This document shows positions 43,457-51,998 of a DNA stretch of 64,000 nucleotides, in pieces (position 1 is the stretch's first letter; each line of letters opens with the position of its first letter). The translations under genes and the position numbers were made by a program. The stretch lies in contig CAVOII010000015.1 of the NCBI GenBank assembly GCA_963696025.1, positions 62,001-126,000 of the forward strand, given 5' to 3'. This DNA is from JABCYV01 sp963696025. GTDB taxonomy: Bacteria; Acidobacteriota; Terriglobia; Terriglobales; Acidobacteriaceae. The notes below the pieces were generated by a model. The model searched no databases and had not been told where the DNA came from. It saw only the letters and a list, made by a program, of their open reading frames with translations.

Positions 43457-43485
43457 TACACGGTAACTGTCAAGGAGGCACATTC

Positions 43486-43902
43486 ATGTCACCAACTCAC
43501 AGTGATGTGCCCCACGAGACTTGCCCCGCGATCCGCGAAATCTTGAATCGTGTCGGTGACAAGTGGAGCGTCTTGATTGTGGCGCATCTGCGGAATGGCC
43601 CGAGGCGTTTCAGTGAGCTTCGCCGGTCGATCGACGGAATCTCTCAGCGGATGCTCACCCTCACGCTGAAGGGCCTGGAACGAGACGGACTGGTAACACG
43701 TTCCGTGGAGCCAAGCATTCCTCCACGCGTCGACTATGAACTGACCAAGCTCGGTCGAACGATCCTGAAACCGATTCTGGGCCTGGCCCTCTGGGCTGAG
43801 GGGCACCGTGACATGATCCGAGAAGCGCGCCACCAATATGATGCGCGCGAGTTGGCGATAAAAAACAGCACTGGAAAGAACCGACTCGCAAGAAAGTCAT
43901 GA
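43486..43902 (+). CDS. HxlR-family transcriptional regulator
   Basis: The 138-residue winged-helix protein starts at ATG 43486 after CAAGGAGG. It has CPAIREILNRVGDKWSVLIV, GPRRFSELRRSIDGISQRML and ERDGLVTRSVEPSIPPRVDY, classic HxlR motifs with one N-terminal Cys that can be redox-active in the family. It is divergent from the DoxX gene. Confidence 0.94.
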   Translation: MSPTHSDVPHETCPAIREILNRVGDKWSVLIVAHLRNGPRRFSELRRSIDGISQRMLTLTLKGLERDGLVTRSVEPSIPPRVDYELTKLGRTILKPILGLALWAEGHRDMIREARHQYDARELAIKNSTGKNRLARKS

Positions 43903-43936
43903 GTCCCTGCCAAAATGCTGTGGGCAGGCCTGACAT

Positions 43937-44404
43937 TTACCGAGGATTCGGCTGCGATGGGTGTTTCGATTCGAGAGAATAATTTCTAATTACGCCGAAG
44001 CCGGTGGCGCCGATGTGGAGAATCGACACCCAACGCTCGAGTTTGTGATGCCCGGCGCGATGCATCCAGTAAGACAGACCGATCGAAGCGGCAGTTCCGG
44101 CGGCTTCCAAGCTGGCAAAGCCCGCCGAATTGTTGACCACGTCGTCGGGTAGGAGGATCTCTTGTCTTCCGCGAGCCTGAAAGTTGCGGGTAGAGGCGTA
44201 ATCGAGGCCACGAAATATGCCTACTCCGGAGAACAGCATGATGTTGGTGCGGTCCCAAAAACGATGGGATGAAGCCGGCTGAGGCGGTTTGGTTGGCTGC
44301 TGAACGGGAACTGGGGGCGGATCCTGAACGCTGGGCTGCTCCGCGACGGCCACCGTGGCCAAAAGCGCGCACAACGCAGCGATGATTAAGCAAATGTGGC
44401 GCAT
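43937..44404 (-). CDS. exported/membrane hypothetical protein, 155 aa
   Basis: A signal peptide (MRHICLIIAALCALLATVAV) precedes a Pro/Gln-rich linker and a hydrophobic C-terminal half (LFSGVGIFRGLDYASTRNFQ, AAGTAASIGLSYWMHRAGHH). I recall similar short proteins in acidobacteria. Function unknown. Confidence 0.7.
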   Translation of the reverse strand: MRHICLIIAALCALLATVAVAEQPSVQDPPPVPVQQPTKPPQPASSHRFWDRTNIMLFSGVGIFRGLDYASTRNFQARGRQEILLPDDVVNNSAGFASLEAAGTAASIGLSYWMHRAGHHKLERWVSILHIGATGFGVIRNYSLESKHPSQPNPR

Positions 44405-44736
44405 CTTGTGATTGTAGCGGCAAGCGGCAAACTGCCCAGCTTAGCTTGACTGCACGGCTGCTGACGCCGTCCCAAAGCGGTCCGTGGCGGGGGTGGGCGG
44501 TAGTTCCTCAATTTGCTTGCGCCGGGTTTTTGCGCGGTCTTGGCGCTCTCTGCGGTTAAAAAGGTTTTGATCCTGTCGGTCCGCAAAATCTTAGACCGCA
44601 AAGTTCGTGGAGAAAGAGCTCAATGGACGCAAAGACTGCTCAAACGGGGCGAGCACCTCGGGCTGCCTGCATTTCTCGATGTTCGAGCCGAGCCCGTATA
44701 ATTATTGGTTTCGCTAACGACTCGGGGAGGTGAGTA
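44405..44736. other. intergenic stretch upstream of icd
   Basis: No gene supported. Contains the icd leader, with GGGGAGGTGAGTA just before ATG 44737. Confidence 0.5.
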
Positions 44737-46164
44737 ATGGCGGTTTCATATAACGGTGTGCCGGTACCCGCAAGCGGCGCGCCGATCAATTACGGCAACG
44801 GGCGCTACCAGGTGCCGGACAACCCCATCGTCCCCTTCATCGAAGGTGACGGTACGGGGCGAGACATCTGGAAGGCGTCGGTGCGCGTTTTCGATGCAGC
44901 GGTGGAGAAGGCTTATGGCCGCAAGCGGCGGGTCGCATGGTACGAGGTGTTCGCAGGCGAGAAAGCGATGTCGAAGTTCAAATCGTGGCTGCCGGATGAC
45001 ACGGTAAATGCTATCCGCGACCTGCGGGTTGCCATCAAGGGTCCCTTGACCACGCCGGTGGGAGGCGGCATTCGGTCGTTGAACGTCACCCTGCGGCAAG
45101 TTCTTGATCTTTATGGGTGTGTGCGTCCCGTGAAGTATTACAAAGGGACGCCTTCTCCGGTGAAGCATCCGGAGCGCATGGACGTGGTCATTTACCGCGA
45201 GAATACGGAAGACGTGTATGCGGGCATTGAGTGGGAAGAGGGAACCCCAGACGCGAAACGGCTGATTGAGTTTCTGAACCAAGACATGCTGAAGGGAGGG
45301 AAGAAGCAAGTACGCCTGGATTCGGGCGTGGGTATTAAGCCGATTTCGATTACAGGCACAAAGCGTCTGGTTCGCATGGCGATCAAGTTTGCGCTGGAGA
45401 ACGGACGCAAGAGCGTAACTTTGGTGCACAAGGGGAACATTCAAAAGTTCACCGAGGGCGCTTTCCGTAAATGGGGATACGAACTGGCTACGAAGGAATT
45501 TCGCGACAAAGTCGTAACCGAGCGCGAGAGTTGGATTCTCGACAACAAAGACAAGAACCCAAATCTCACAATCGAGGAGAACGCGAACCTGGTTGAGCCA
45601 GGGCTGGAGTTCGCCACGGAAGAGTTCCGTCAGTCAGTGTACAAAGAAGTAAGGAACGTCCTGGACGCGGTCTACTCGACTCATGGCAAAGGGTCCTGGA
45701 AGAAAAAGCTGATGATCAATGATCGCATTGCCGATTCCATCTTCCAGCAAGTGGTGACGCGCGCTGATGAATACTCCGTGCTGGCGACTTCCAACTTGAA
45801 CGGCGACTACATCTCAGACGCTTGCGCGGCGCAGGTGGGCGGGCTGGGCATTGCGCCCGGCGCCAATATCGGCGATGGATACGCAATATTTGAGGCGACC
45901 CACGGTACCGCTCCGAAGTACGCGGACAAAGATGTGATCAATCCGGGATCGGTGATTTTGTCAGGCATGATGATGTTCCGCTTCCTGGGCTGGAGTGAGG
46001 CGGCGGATTTGATCGAACACGGCCTGGAGCGGACGATTGAGCAGAAGAGAGTCACTTATGACTTCGAGCGGCTTATGCAAGGCGCGACCAAGGTGAAGAC
46101 CAGCGAGTTCGGGAATTACATCATCGAAAACATGGATGCAGCGGTCTTGAGCGCCGTGCGCTAG
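44737..46164 (+). CDS. icd: NADP-type isocitrate dehydrogenase
   Basis: The 475-residue enzyme has NPIVPFIEGDGTGRDIWKAS, GGIRSLNVTLRQVLDLYGCV and YRENTEDVYAGIEWEEGT (substrate loop), HKGNIQKFTEGAF, LNGDYISDACAAQVGGLGIA and HGTAPKYADKDVINPGSVIL. It oxidises isocitrate to 2-oxoglutarate in the TCA cycle. It is followed by mdh 137 bp downstream, separated by a long inverted repeat. Length is on the long side of the E. coli type, with an extended loop. Confidence 0.97.
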   Translation: MAVSYNGVPVPASGAPINYGNGRYQVPDNPIVPFIEGDGTGRDIWKASVRVFDAAVEKAYGRKRRVAWYEVFAGEKAMSKFKSWLPDDTVNAIRDLRVAIKGPLTTPVGGGIRSLNVTLRQVLDLYGCVRPVKYYKGTPSPVKHPERMDVVIYRENTEDVYAGIEWEEGTPDAKRLIEFLNQDMLKGGKKQVRLDSGVGIKPISITGTKRLVRMAIKFALENGRKSVTLVHKGNIQKFTEGAFRKWGYELATKEFRDKVVTERESWILDNKDKNPNLTIEENANLVEPGLEFATEEFRQSVYKEVRNVLDAVYSTHGKGSWKKKLMINDRIADSIFQQVVTRADEYSVLATSNLNGDYISDACAAQVGGLGIAPGANIGDGYAIFEATHGTAPKYADKDVINPGSVILSGMMMFRFLGWSEAADLIEHGLERTIEQKRVTYDFERLMQGATKVKTSEFGNYIIENMDAAVLSAVR

Positions 46165-46178
46165 AGGCCAAAATCTAT

Positions 46179-46265
46179 AACCACAAAGGACACAGAGCTT
46201 CACGAAGGGAAAAGAAGGCAGTTAGTTGATGAGATTCTTCGTGTACCTCTGTGTCCTTCGGGGTT
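46179..46265. repeat. 29-bp imperfect inverted repeat between icd and mdh
   Basis: AACCACAAAGGACACAGAGC opens the left arm (46179-46207). The right arm (46237-46265) is its near complement, 25 of 29 positions. A 29-base loop separates them. The position allows termination or mRNA processing. Similar CCACAAAGGACACAGAG arms occur between genes in many bacterial genomes, from memory. Confidence 0.75.
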
Positions 46266-46301
46266 TAAGGGTTTAGTGCTTTTCTGATAGGAAAGGGAAC
46301 T

Positions 46302-47228
46302 ATGCGAAAGAAAGTAACGATTGTCGGCTCCGGGCATGTGGGCGCGACCGCGGCCCATTGGATCGCGTCCAAGGAGCTGGCGGATGTAGTTCTCATCGAC
46401 ATCATCGAAGGCGTGCCCCAGGGCAAAGGTCTGGACCTGCTGGAAGCAATGCCAATTGAGAAGTGTGATTGCCAGGTGGTCGGCACGCAGGATTACGCTC
46501 ACACCACTGATTCTGATGTTGTGGTCATCACCGCCGGCATGCCGCGCAAGCCGGGCATGAGCCGCGATGACCTTCTCCATATCAATCACAAAATCATGAA
46601 CGATGTAGTCGGCAAAGTGGTGCAACACTCGCCGAACTGCATCCTGATTATCGTGTCGAACCCGCTGGACGCCATGGCGCAGGCGGCTTACAAGATGAGC
46701 GGCTTTGCCCGGCAACGGGTGATTGGCATGGCCGGAGTGCTGGATTCCGCCCGCTTTCGTACGTTCATCGCGGAGGAGCTGAAAGTGAGCGTGGAGAACG
46801 TGACCGCATTTGTTTTGGGTGGGCATGGCGACATGATGGTTCCGCTGCCTCGCTATTCGACGGTTGCGGGAATTCCGATTACTGAACTGATGGACGCGGC
46901 CACCATCGAACGGCTGGTGCAGCGCACGCGCGACGGCGGAGCGGAGATCGTGAAGTATCTAAAGACTGGTTCGGCCTACTACGCGCCGTCCGCGGCCGCG
47001 ACTGAAATGGTCGAAGCCATATTGAAAGACAAGAAGAAGATTCTGCCCTGCGCGGCCTACCTGCAAGGAGAATACGGAATCCACGGGCTGTTCATGGGTG
47101 CGCCGGTCAAGTTGGGCTGGGCCGGCATCGAGCAGATCATCGAGATCACGCTCACCCCGGAAGAAAAAGCGGCCCTGGATAAGAGCGCAGCTGCGGTCAA
47201 GGAGTTGGTGGCAGTGATTGGGGTGTAA
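46302..47228 (+). CDS. mdh: malate dehydrogenase
   Basis: The 308-residue LDH-like MDH has a Rossmann motif (VTIVGSGHVGATAAHWI), NAD-binding Asp (LIDIIEGVPQGKGLD), the ITAGMPRKPGMSRDDLL loop and catalytic His in LGGHGDMMVPLPRY. It interconverts malate and oxaloacetate. It shares the strand with icd, its TCA neighbour, and probably forms a unit with it. Confidence 0.97.
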   Translation: MRKKVTIVGSGHVGATAAHWIASKELADVVLIDIIEGVPQGKGLDLLEAMPIEKCDCQVVGTQDYAHTTDSDVVVITAGMPRKPGMSRDDLLHINHKIMNDVVGKVVQHSPNCILIIVSNPLDAMAQAAYKMSGFARQRVIGMAGVLDSARFRTFIAEELKVSVENVTAFVLGGHGDMMVPLPRYSTVAGIPITELMDAATIERLVQRTRDGGAEIVKYLKTGSAYYAPSAAATEMVEAILKDKKKILPCAAYLQGEYGIHGLFMGAPVKLGWAGIEQIIEITLTPEEKAALDKSAAAVKELVAVIGV

Positions 47229-47234
47229 ACATAG

Positions 47235-47269
47235 TTGACCATGGTCATTGACCATGGTATAAATTGCAT
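47235..47269 (+). promoter_or_regulatory. promoter with tandem ACCATGGT operators, leaderless start
   Basis: TTGACC (47235-47240), a 17-bp spacer and TATAAA (47258-47263) form a near-consensus promoter. TTGACCATGGT occurs twice (47235-47245, 47248-47258), each with the palindrome ACCATGGT, overlapping -35 and -10. The ATG at 47270 lies six bases after the -10 hexamer, so the transcript probably begins at the start codon. Confidence 0.75.
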
Positions 47270-47509
47270 ATGAAGGAAGTCGCCATCTCCGTGTTCAAGG
47301 CCAAGTGCCTCGGGATCCTGGAAGAGGTTAGGAAGACCCGCAAGCCGATCCGGGTTACACGCTTCGGTAAGCCCATGGCTGAAGTTGTGCCTCCGTCCCC
47401 CGGAGAGCCTAAAGGAGGGCGACTGGGATCCATGGCTGGAACGGCGGAAATCGTCGGAGATATCGTTGGCCCTACAGGCAGTTTGGATGACTGGGAAGCT
47501 GCGCGGTGA
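47270..47509 (+). CDS. Phd/YefM-type antitoxin
   Basis: The 79-residue protein has an N-terminal Phd-like fold (MKEVAISVFKAKCLGILEEV, KPIRVTRFGKPMAEVVPP) and an acidic disordered tail (DIVGPTGSLDDWEAAR) for toxin binding. ATG 47270 is used because it fits the promoter. The stop overlaps the toxin start (GTGA). Confidence 0.9.
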   Translation: MKEVAISVFKAKCLGILEEVRKTRKPIRVTRFGKPMAEVVPPSPGEPKGGRLGSMAGTAEIVGDIVGPTGSLDDWEAAR

Positions 47510-47901
47510 AATTACTTCTAGATACCCATATCTGGCTGTGGAGTGCCCTGAAACCTGATCGCCTTACCCGCCGAGTAGCCAAGGAAATCACGAAGCCTCA
47601 GAATGAACTGTGGTTGTCTGCGATGAGTATCTGGGAACTTACCATTCTCCAGAGCAAAGGACGATTCAGGGTGCCAGATGACCTCGCTACCTGGGTCGCA
47701 AAGAGTATGGCGGATTTGGAACTCAGGGAAGCACCCGTTACTGTAGAAGTGGCGCTCGCCATTCCTACCATGACCTTTGCCCATGGCGATCCAGCCGATC
47801 ACTTTCTCGCAGCGTCGGCAAAGGTATTCGGACTTACACTGGTCACTGCTGACGCGCGCCTCATTCAGGAAGCGAGTATTCCAGTGTTGGCCAACAATTA
47901 A
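47506..47901 (+). CDS. PIN-domain toxin (VapC-like)
   Basis: The 131-residue PIN ribonuclease starts at GTG 47506. Conserved acidic residues are in MKLLLDTHIWLW (Asp6), SIWELTIL (Glu), HGDPADHFLAASA (Asp) and LVTADARLI (Asp). It would cleave RNA, usually tRNA or rRNA. It is translationally coupled to the antitoxin. Confidence 0.93.
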   Translation: MKLLLDTHIWLWSALKPDRLTRRVAKEITKPQNELWLSAMSIWELTILQSKGRFRVPDDLATWVAKSMADLELREAPVTVEVALAIPTMTFAHGDPADHFLAASAKVFGLTLVTADARLIQEASIPVLANN

Positions 47902-47916
47902 CCCGGGGATCCCGCC

Positions 47917-48444
47917 CTACACCCTCTCAATCACCACGCTTTGCACGACCACATCCTTCAGCGGCTTGTCCTGCTTATTGCGCGGCAACGTCACGATCTT
48001 CTGGGCTACGTCCTGGCCTTCGACGACCTCTCCGAAAATAGTGTGCTTGCCCGTGAGCCACGCGGTCGGCGCCAGCGTGATGAAGAACTGCGAGCCGTTA
48101 GTATTAGGGCCCGAGTTGGCCATCGCGAGTTTGCCGGGCTTGTCGAATTTGTGAGGGGAGCCTTTGGTCTCGTCCTCGAATTGATAGCCGGGGCCACCGA
48201 AGCCGGTGCCCGCCGGATCTCCGCCCTGAATCATGAAGTCGGGGATCACGCGATGAAAAATAGTTCCGTCGTAGAGACGATCTTTGCTTTTCTTGCGGCT
48301 GACGGGATGGGACCACTCGCGCTTGCCTTCGGCGAGTTCGATGAAATTGGCCACGGTCTTGGGCGCGTCTTTTTCGAGCAGGCGGCAGGTGATTGTGCCT
48401 TCTGAAGTGTTGAAAATGGCGTAGGTACCGGGTTGGCGAGACAT
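47917..48444 (-). CDS. cyclophilin-type peptidyl-prolyl isomerase, cytoplasmic
   Basis: The 175-residue cyclophilin has IFHRVIPDFMIQGGDPAGTG and NTNGSQFFITLAP. The HTIFGEVVEGQDVAQKI core is full. It has no signal peptide. It is encoded just before an exported paralogue. Confidence 0.95.
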   Translation of the reverse strand: MSRQPGTYAIFNTSEGTITCRLLEKDAPKTVANFIELAEGKREWSHPVSRKKSKDRLYDGTIFHRVIPDFMIQGGDPAGTGFGGPGYQFEDETKGSPHKFDKPGKLAMANSGPNTNGSQFFITLAPTAWLTGKHTIFGEVVEGQDVAQKIVTLPRNKQDKPLKDVVVQSVVIERV

Positions 48445-48531
48445 TGGGATCCTTTCTGTTCTTTCGCAAATCGTTGCGGGCCGGCGAAGCCTGTCCTGAG
48501 CGAAGTCTAAGGAACGCCGGCGCTACGAGAG

Positions 48532-49260
48532 TTATTTCGGGTTTGAAGTCGTGGGAGCCGCGGAGGCCGGACTCTTAGCAGCAGGCTTCGCTGTGGCTGC
48601 AGGTTTTGCCGCCGTCGCCGCACCCTTCGCAATCGTAATGTGATTAATTTTTACCGGCCGGTAGGGGCGATCATTCGAATCACGACCCATGCGGGCGATT
48701 TGCTTCACCAGCGTCACGGTGCCCTCGTCGCACTGGCCGAAGATGGTATATCCACCATTCAGATTCGGATATGGCACCTCGGTAATAAAAAACTGCGAGC
48801 CGTTGGTATCCGGCCCAGCGTTGGCATAGGCGAGGCGTCCGGGACGATCGAACTTGAGATCGGGCGACGTTTCATTCTTGAAGGCATAGCCGGGATCTCC
48901 CGTGCCATTGCCGGCTGGATCACCACCCTGGATCATGAACTCGGGGATCACGCGATGGAAAATGGTGCCGTCATAGAGCGGCACGCCGTGCTTGGTAGCG
49001 TGCGTGACCGGACTCTTCCAGTCCTTGGTGCCATTAGCCAGACCGACAAAATTGGCAACACCGATCGGAGCTTTATCGGGGAAAAGAGTGCAGGTCAGTT
49101 TTCCCGCGGTGGTATCGATGATAGCCGTGAGTTTGGCCGTAGTCACGGTCACGGGTTTGGCAGCGGCAGGTTTTTTAGCGGTGGAAGAAGGCGTAGTTTG
49201 CGACCACGTCACCGAACCGGCTATTGGAATCAGCAAGAGGATCGAGAAAGCAACACGCAT
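48532..49260 (-). CDS. exported cyclophilin-type peptidyl-prolyl isomerase
   Basis: From ATG 49260 (MRVAFSILLLIPIAGSVTWS) the 242-residue protein has a signal peptide, an Ala/Thr/Pro linker, a cyclophilin core (IFHRVIPEFMIQGGDPAGNG, NTNGSQFFITEVPYPNLNGG) and an Ala/Pro/Lys-rich tail. It is probably periplasmic. It is a paralogue of the downstream gene with the same catalytic Arg and Phe motifs. Confidence 0.94.
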   Translation of the reverse strand: MRVAFSILLLIPIAGSVTWSQTTPSSTAKKPAAAKPVTVTTAKLTAIIDTTAGKLTCTLFPDKAPIGVANFVGLANGTKDWKSPVTHATKHGVPLYDGTIFHRVIPEFMIQGGDPAGNGTGDPGYAFKNETSPDLKFDRPGRLAYANAGPDTNGSQFFITEVPYPNLNGGYTIFGQCDEGTVTLVKQIARMGRDSNDRPYRPVKINHITIAKGAATAAKPAATAKPAAKSPASAAPTTSNPK

Positions 49261-49367
49261 GGAGGCTCCGGGTTCAGGAATCATTCGGCGAGGCAGATGG
49301 GCACACCTGCCTCTACGCAGGTTGTGATGACTGCGAAGTATGATTCTACCGCAGAGTCCGAAAAAAT

Positions 49368-50642
49368 TTATTGATGGGGCGCAGGCTGCCGGCTCTCGGC
49401 TTGCATCTTCTGACTCACTCTCTCCACTTCGCCGAAAACGTGCAGCAGATTGCCGCCCAGAATTTTGTCGATGTCGTCGGCGCCGTAACCGCGATCGAGC
49501 AGCGCCTGTGTGATTTTTGGCAGGTCGGCGGCGGAATCGATGCCTTCCGGCATGGCGCCGCTGACGCCGTCAAAGTCGGAGCCCAGGCCGACGTGGTCGA
49601 TCCCTGCCACTTTGGCGATGTGATCGATGTGGTCAACCAGTGACTTGAGCGGCGGACGCGGAATCTTCGCAGCCCATTCTCGTTCGACGCGGTCTTTGTC
49701 GACATACGTAACCGGCTGTCCCGCGGCTTTTTTCTTGGCGATATATTCGTCTACGGCTGCCTCTCTTTCTTTCTTTTGTTCCTCCGCTGCCTTGCGATAG
49801 TTTTCGTCAACGAAAGCAGAATAGAAGTTGACTTGGACCACTCCGCCATTCTTGGCGACCGCGCGCAGCATCGCGTCAGTCATGTTTCGCGGATGATTGG
49901 TCAGGGCGCGGGCGCAAGAGTGCGAAGCGATGAGCGGCGCTTTGGTGGTGACGATGGCGTCCCAGAAAGTCTTGTCGGCGACGTGGGAGATGTCGACCAT
50001 CATGCCGAGACTGTTCATCTCCAGCACGACTTGTTTGCCAAAATCGGTGAGGCCATTGTGATGCTGAATTTTGGGATCGTCGATGTCGCCGGAGGAGTCG
50101 GCCCACTCGTTGGTATTCGACCAGCTCAGCGTCATGTAGCGCACACCGAGACGATAGAAATCGCGCAGCAAGTGAATGTCATTCTCGATGGAATGCCCAC
50201 CCTCGATGCCCATCAGGGCAGCGAGCTTTTTCTGCTTGTGGGCGCGCTCGATGTCCTCGACGGAGTAGGCCATCATCATGCGATCGGGATGACGCGCCGC
50301 CTGCTCGTAGACCGAGTCGATCAAGTCCAGTGTGTGCTGCGCGAAGTGTCCCGTGTTGGTTGTGGGATCGACCCAGATGGAGAAGAACTCCGCTCCCAGA
50401 TTTCCGGCGCGGGCCTTGTCAAGGCTGATGTGGCCGATGTCTTTCGGATCGGTCGTGCCGATGTCGTAGTTCTGATCGAGAAAGCGCTGGGGCGTGTCAG
50501 CGTGCGTGTCGACCACGAGCGCCGACTCGTGGATTATGTGCGCGCGCGGGCTGATGGTGGCGGGTGGATTGTCTTGAGCGATGGCCAAGTTAGGAAGAAG
50601 TAGAATTACGGAGAACAGCAGCTGGAAACGGTTCATAGGCAT
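49368..50642 (-). CDS. membrane dipeptidase (peptidase M19)
   Basis: The 424-residue zinc dipeptidase has a signal peptide (MPMNRFQLLFSVILLLPNLA). The catalytic frame includes VVDTHADTPQRFLDQNYDIG (His-x-Asp), MGIEGGHSIENDIHLLRDFY (Glu), MVDISHVADKTFWDAIVTTK (His), IASHSCARAL (His) and HVGLGSDFDGVSG (Asp). It cleaves dipeptides in the periplasm. Single gene. Confidence 0.94.
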   Translation of the reverse strand: MPMNRFQLLFSVILLLPNLAIAQDNPPATISPRAHIIHESALVVDTHADTPQRFLDQNYDIGTTDPKDIGHISLDKARAGNLGAEFFSIWVDPTTNTGHFAQHTLDLIDSVYEQAARHPDRMMMAYSVEDIERAHKQKKLAALMGIEGGHSIENDIHLLRDFYRLGVRYMTLSWSNTNEWADSSGDIDDPKIQHHNGLTDFGKQVVLEMNSLGMMVDISHVADKTFWDAIVTTKAPLIASHSCARALTNHPRNMTDAMLRAVAKNGGVVQVNFYSAFVDENYRKAAEEQKKEREAAVDEYIAKKKAAGQPVTYVDKDRVEREWAAKIPRPPLKSLVDHIDHIAKVAGIDHVGLGSDFDGVSGAMPEGIDSAADLPKITQALLDRGYGADDIDKILGGNLLHVFGEVERVSQKMQAESRQPAPHQ

Positions 50643-50748
50643 GAGATAGTCAGGAGAAGCAAGGCAAGGATTGTATACAGGAGCGGCTACGCAGGTAGAT
50701 TGAAAATTCGGTGACGGAATTCTTGTTTCTGAATTGCGTGCCGCAGCA

Positions 50749-50795
50749 CGCGAGATCCCGCGCTCCGCCTGAAAAACGGCTGTGCTCAGGATGAC
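50749..50795 (+). repeat. REP-like dispersed repeat, copy D
   Basis: CGCGAGATCCCGCGCTCCGC continues to CTGAAAAACGGCTGTGCTCA and GGATGAC; nearly identical to copy A. Confidence 0.7.
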
Positions 50796-50821
50796 GCCGG
50801 CAAAAATTGCAGACGCCGATT

Positions 50822-51652
50822 CTACGGTTGCTGAGTGCGTTCAGCGAGTGCTTCTGGTTCAGGTTGATTGTCGTCTTGCTGTTCGCCGGCCAGCATCTTG
50901 GCTTCACGCCAGTCGGCGTAGCGGCCAGAGACAGCGACGTGAAACACCCACTGATGGCGCTCTTCTTCTGGCTCAATCAAGCCCTGGTCCCGAAGGGGAG
51001 TCATGTATTGTTCGACCCACTGCACTTGCTGGCGGGTCATCCCGCGACGCTGAAGATCAACTGTGATTCCGGCAAGATGCGAGGAAGCCAGATCGCCTTC
51101 CGCAGGGGCGGCGTTGCGGTTGTGACGGCGAAGCTTCTTCTGGCCCTTCACCGTGCGCACAGCCGAATTAACCTGGATCTGATCGTGAAATTGCTTGTAA
51201 TAAGCTTCGCTCAAGTCGTTCACGAAGTCGCGGGTCCAGGGCCGGCAAAAACGGCGCGAGGGTTCAAGTCGCGGATCAAAGCGTAGAGTACGTCCGGCTA
51301 CAATCGGAACCAATTCGTCGCGGGCTTTGAGCTGTTCCAGTTCGTAATCGTCCTGGATGCGCGGCAACTCCAATCGATCAATTTCTTCATTCTGGCGTAG
51401 CAGAGAATCCCGTGAAGGACGGAACACCGGATTCCATCGCAGACTGCGGCCGTGCGTTCGGCGCAAGATTGCGCGACGCGTGTGCCGCGGAGCCACGTAG
51501 CTGTGCAGGCCAAATGCCTGAACACACACGGCCACGATCAGCAGGAACAGAAGTAATGAAGCGCGTTGGATTTTATTCTTCACGAAGTGGCCTAAACTCC
51601 ATCCCACGCTACCCCAGGCGCTGGGGCAGGCGGGTATTTTAAATCCGGCCAA
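50822..51652 (-). CDS. DUF5715 / M15-like peptidase-type protein
   Basis: The 276-residue protein has one N-terminal membrane helix (RASLLLFLLIVAVCVQAFGL). The central part has QVNSAVRTVKGQKKLRRHN and SSHLAGITVDLQRRGMT. The S-S-H-x6-D pattern is like the zinc site of D-Ala-D-Ala carboxypeptidase-type (M15) domains, and DUF5715 members share it. The tail is Gln/Glu/Pro-rich. Cell-wall processing is inferred. An alternative start downstream would remove about 24 residues. Confidence 0.72.
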   Translation of the reverse strand: MAGFKIPACPSAWGSVGWSLGHFVKNKIQRASLLLFLLIVAVCVQAFGLHSYVAPRHTRRAILRRTHGRSLRWNPVFRPSRDSLLRQNEEIDRLELPRIQDDYELEQLKARDELVPIVAGRTLRFDPRLEPSRRFCRPWTRDFVNDLSEAYYKQFHDQIQVNSAVRTVKGQKKLRRHNRNAAPAEGDLASSHLAGITVDLQRRGMTRQQVQWVEQYMTPLRDQGLIEPEEERHQWVFHVAVSGRYADWREAKMLAGEQQDDNQPEPEALAERTQQP

Positions 51653-51998
51653 AGTAAATGCAAGGATTTATTTGCATTTTTAAGGGTTACGCGGGAGTTG
51701 CCCCGTGATTACCCTTGGTTACCGCAGACAGACCAGCGCGGCTGCCCGATTCTCTAATTGCAAACTGATTGCCATTTCCAGGTTGGGAATCCGCGCGCGG
51801 GAGCCGCGAAACAAGCGGGTTTTGCACGAGTTACAGAAGCTGAGAAATGACCGCCTTCTTAAAAGAATGACAAATCATGTTGTGAAGTGACAATTCTTGG
51901 GTCGCGATGCCTGGGCGTCTCGATTCGCGCGAGATCCCTCGCTCCGCTCGGGATGACGGCTGCGGGCTTCCGCTTCGCTCACACCCCCCATAGCGCCG
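51653..51998. other. intergenic stretch before the sdh operon end
   Basis: No gene supported. A short REP-like copy lies at 51927-51957 (CGCGAGATCCCTCGCTCCGC then TCGGGATGACG). Confidence 0.5.

Noticed and set aside
49776..50603. 275-codon plus-strand frame opposite the dipeptidase
   Set aside because: It is fully antisense to a gene with all M19 motifs; composition (Val/Asp/His-rich) is typical of an antisense shadow in GC-rich DNA.
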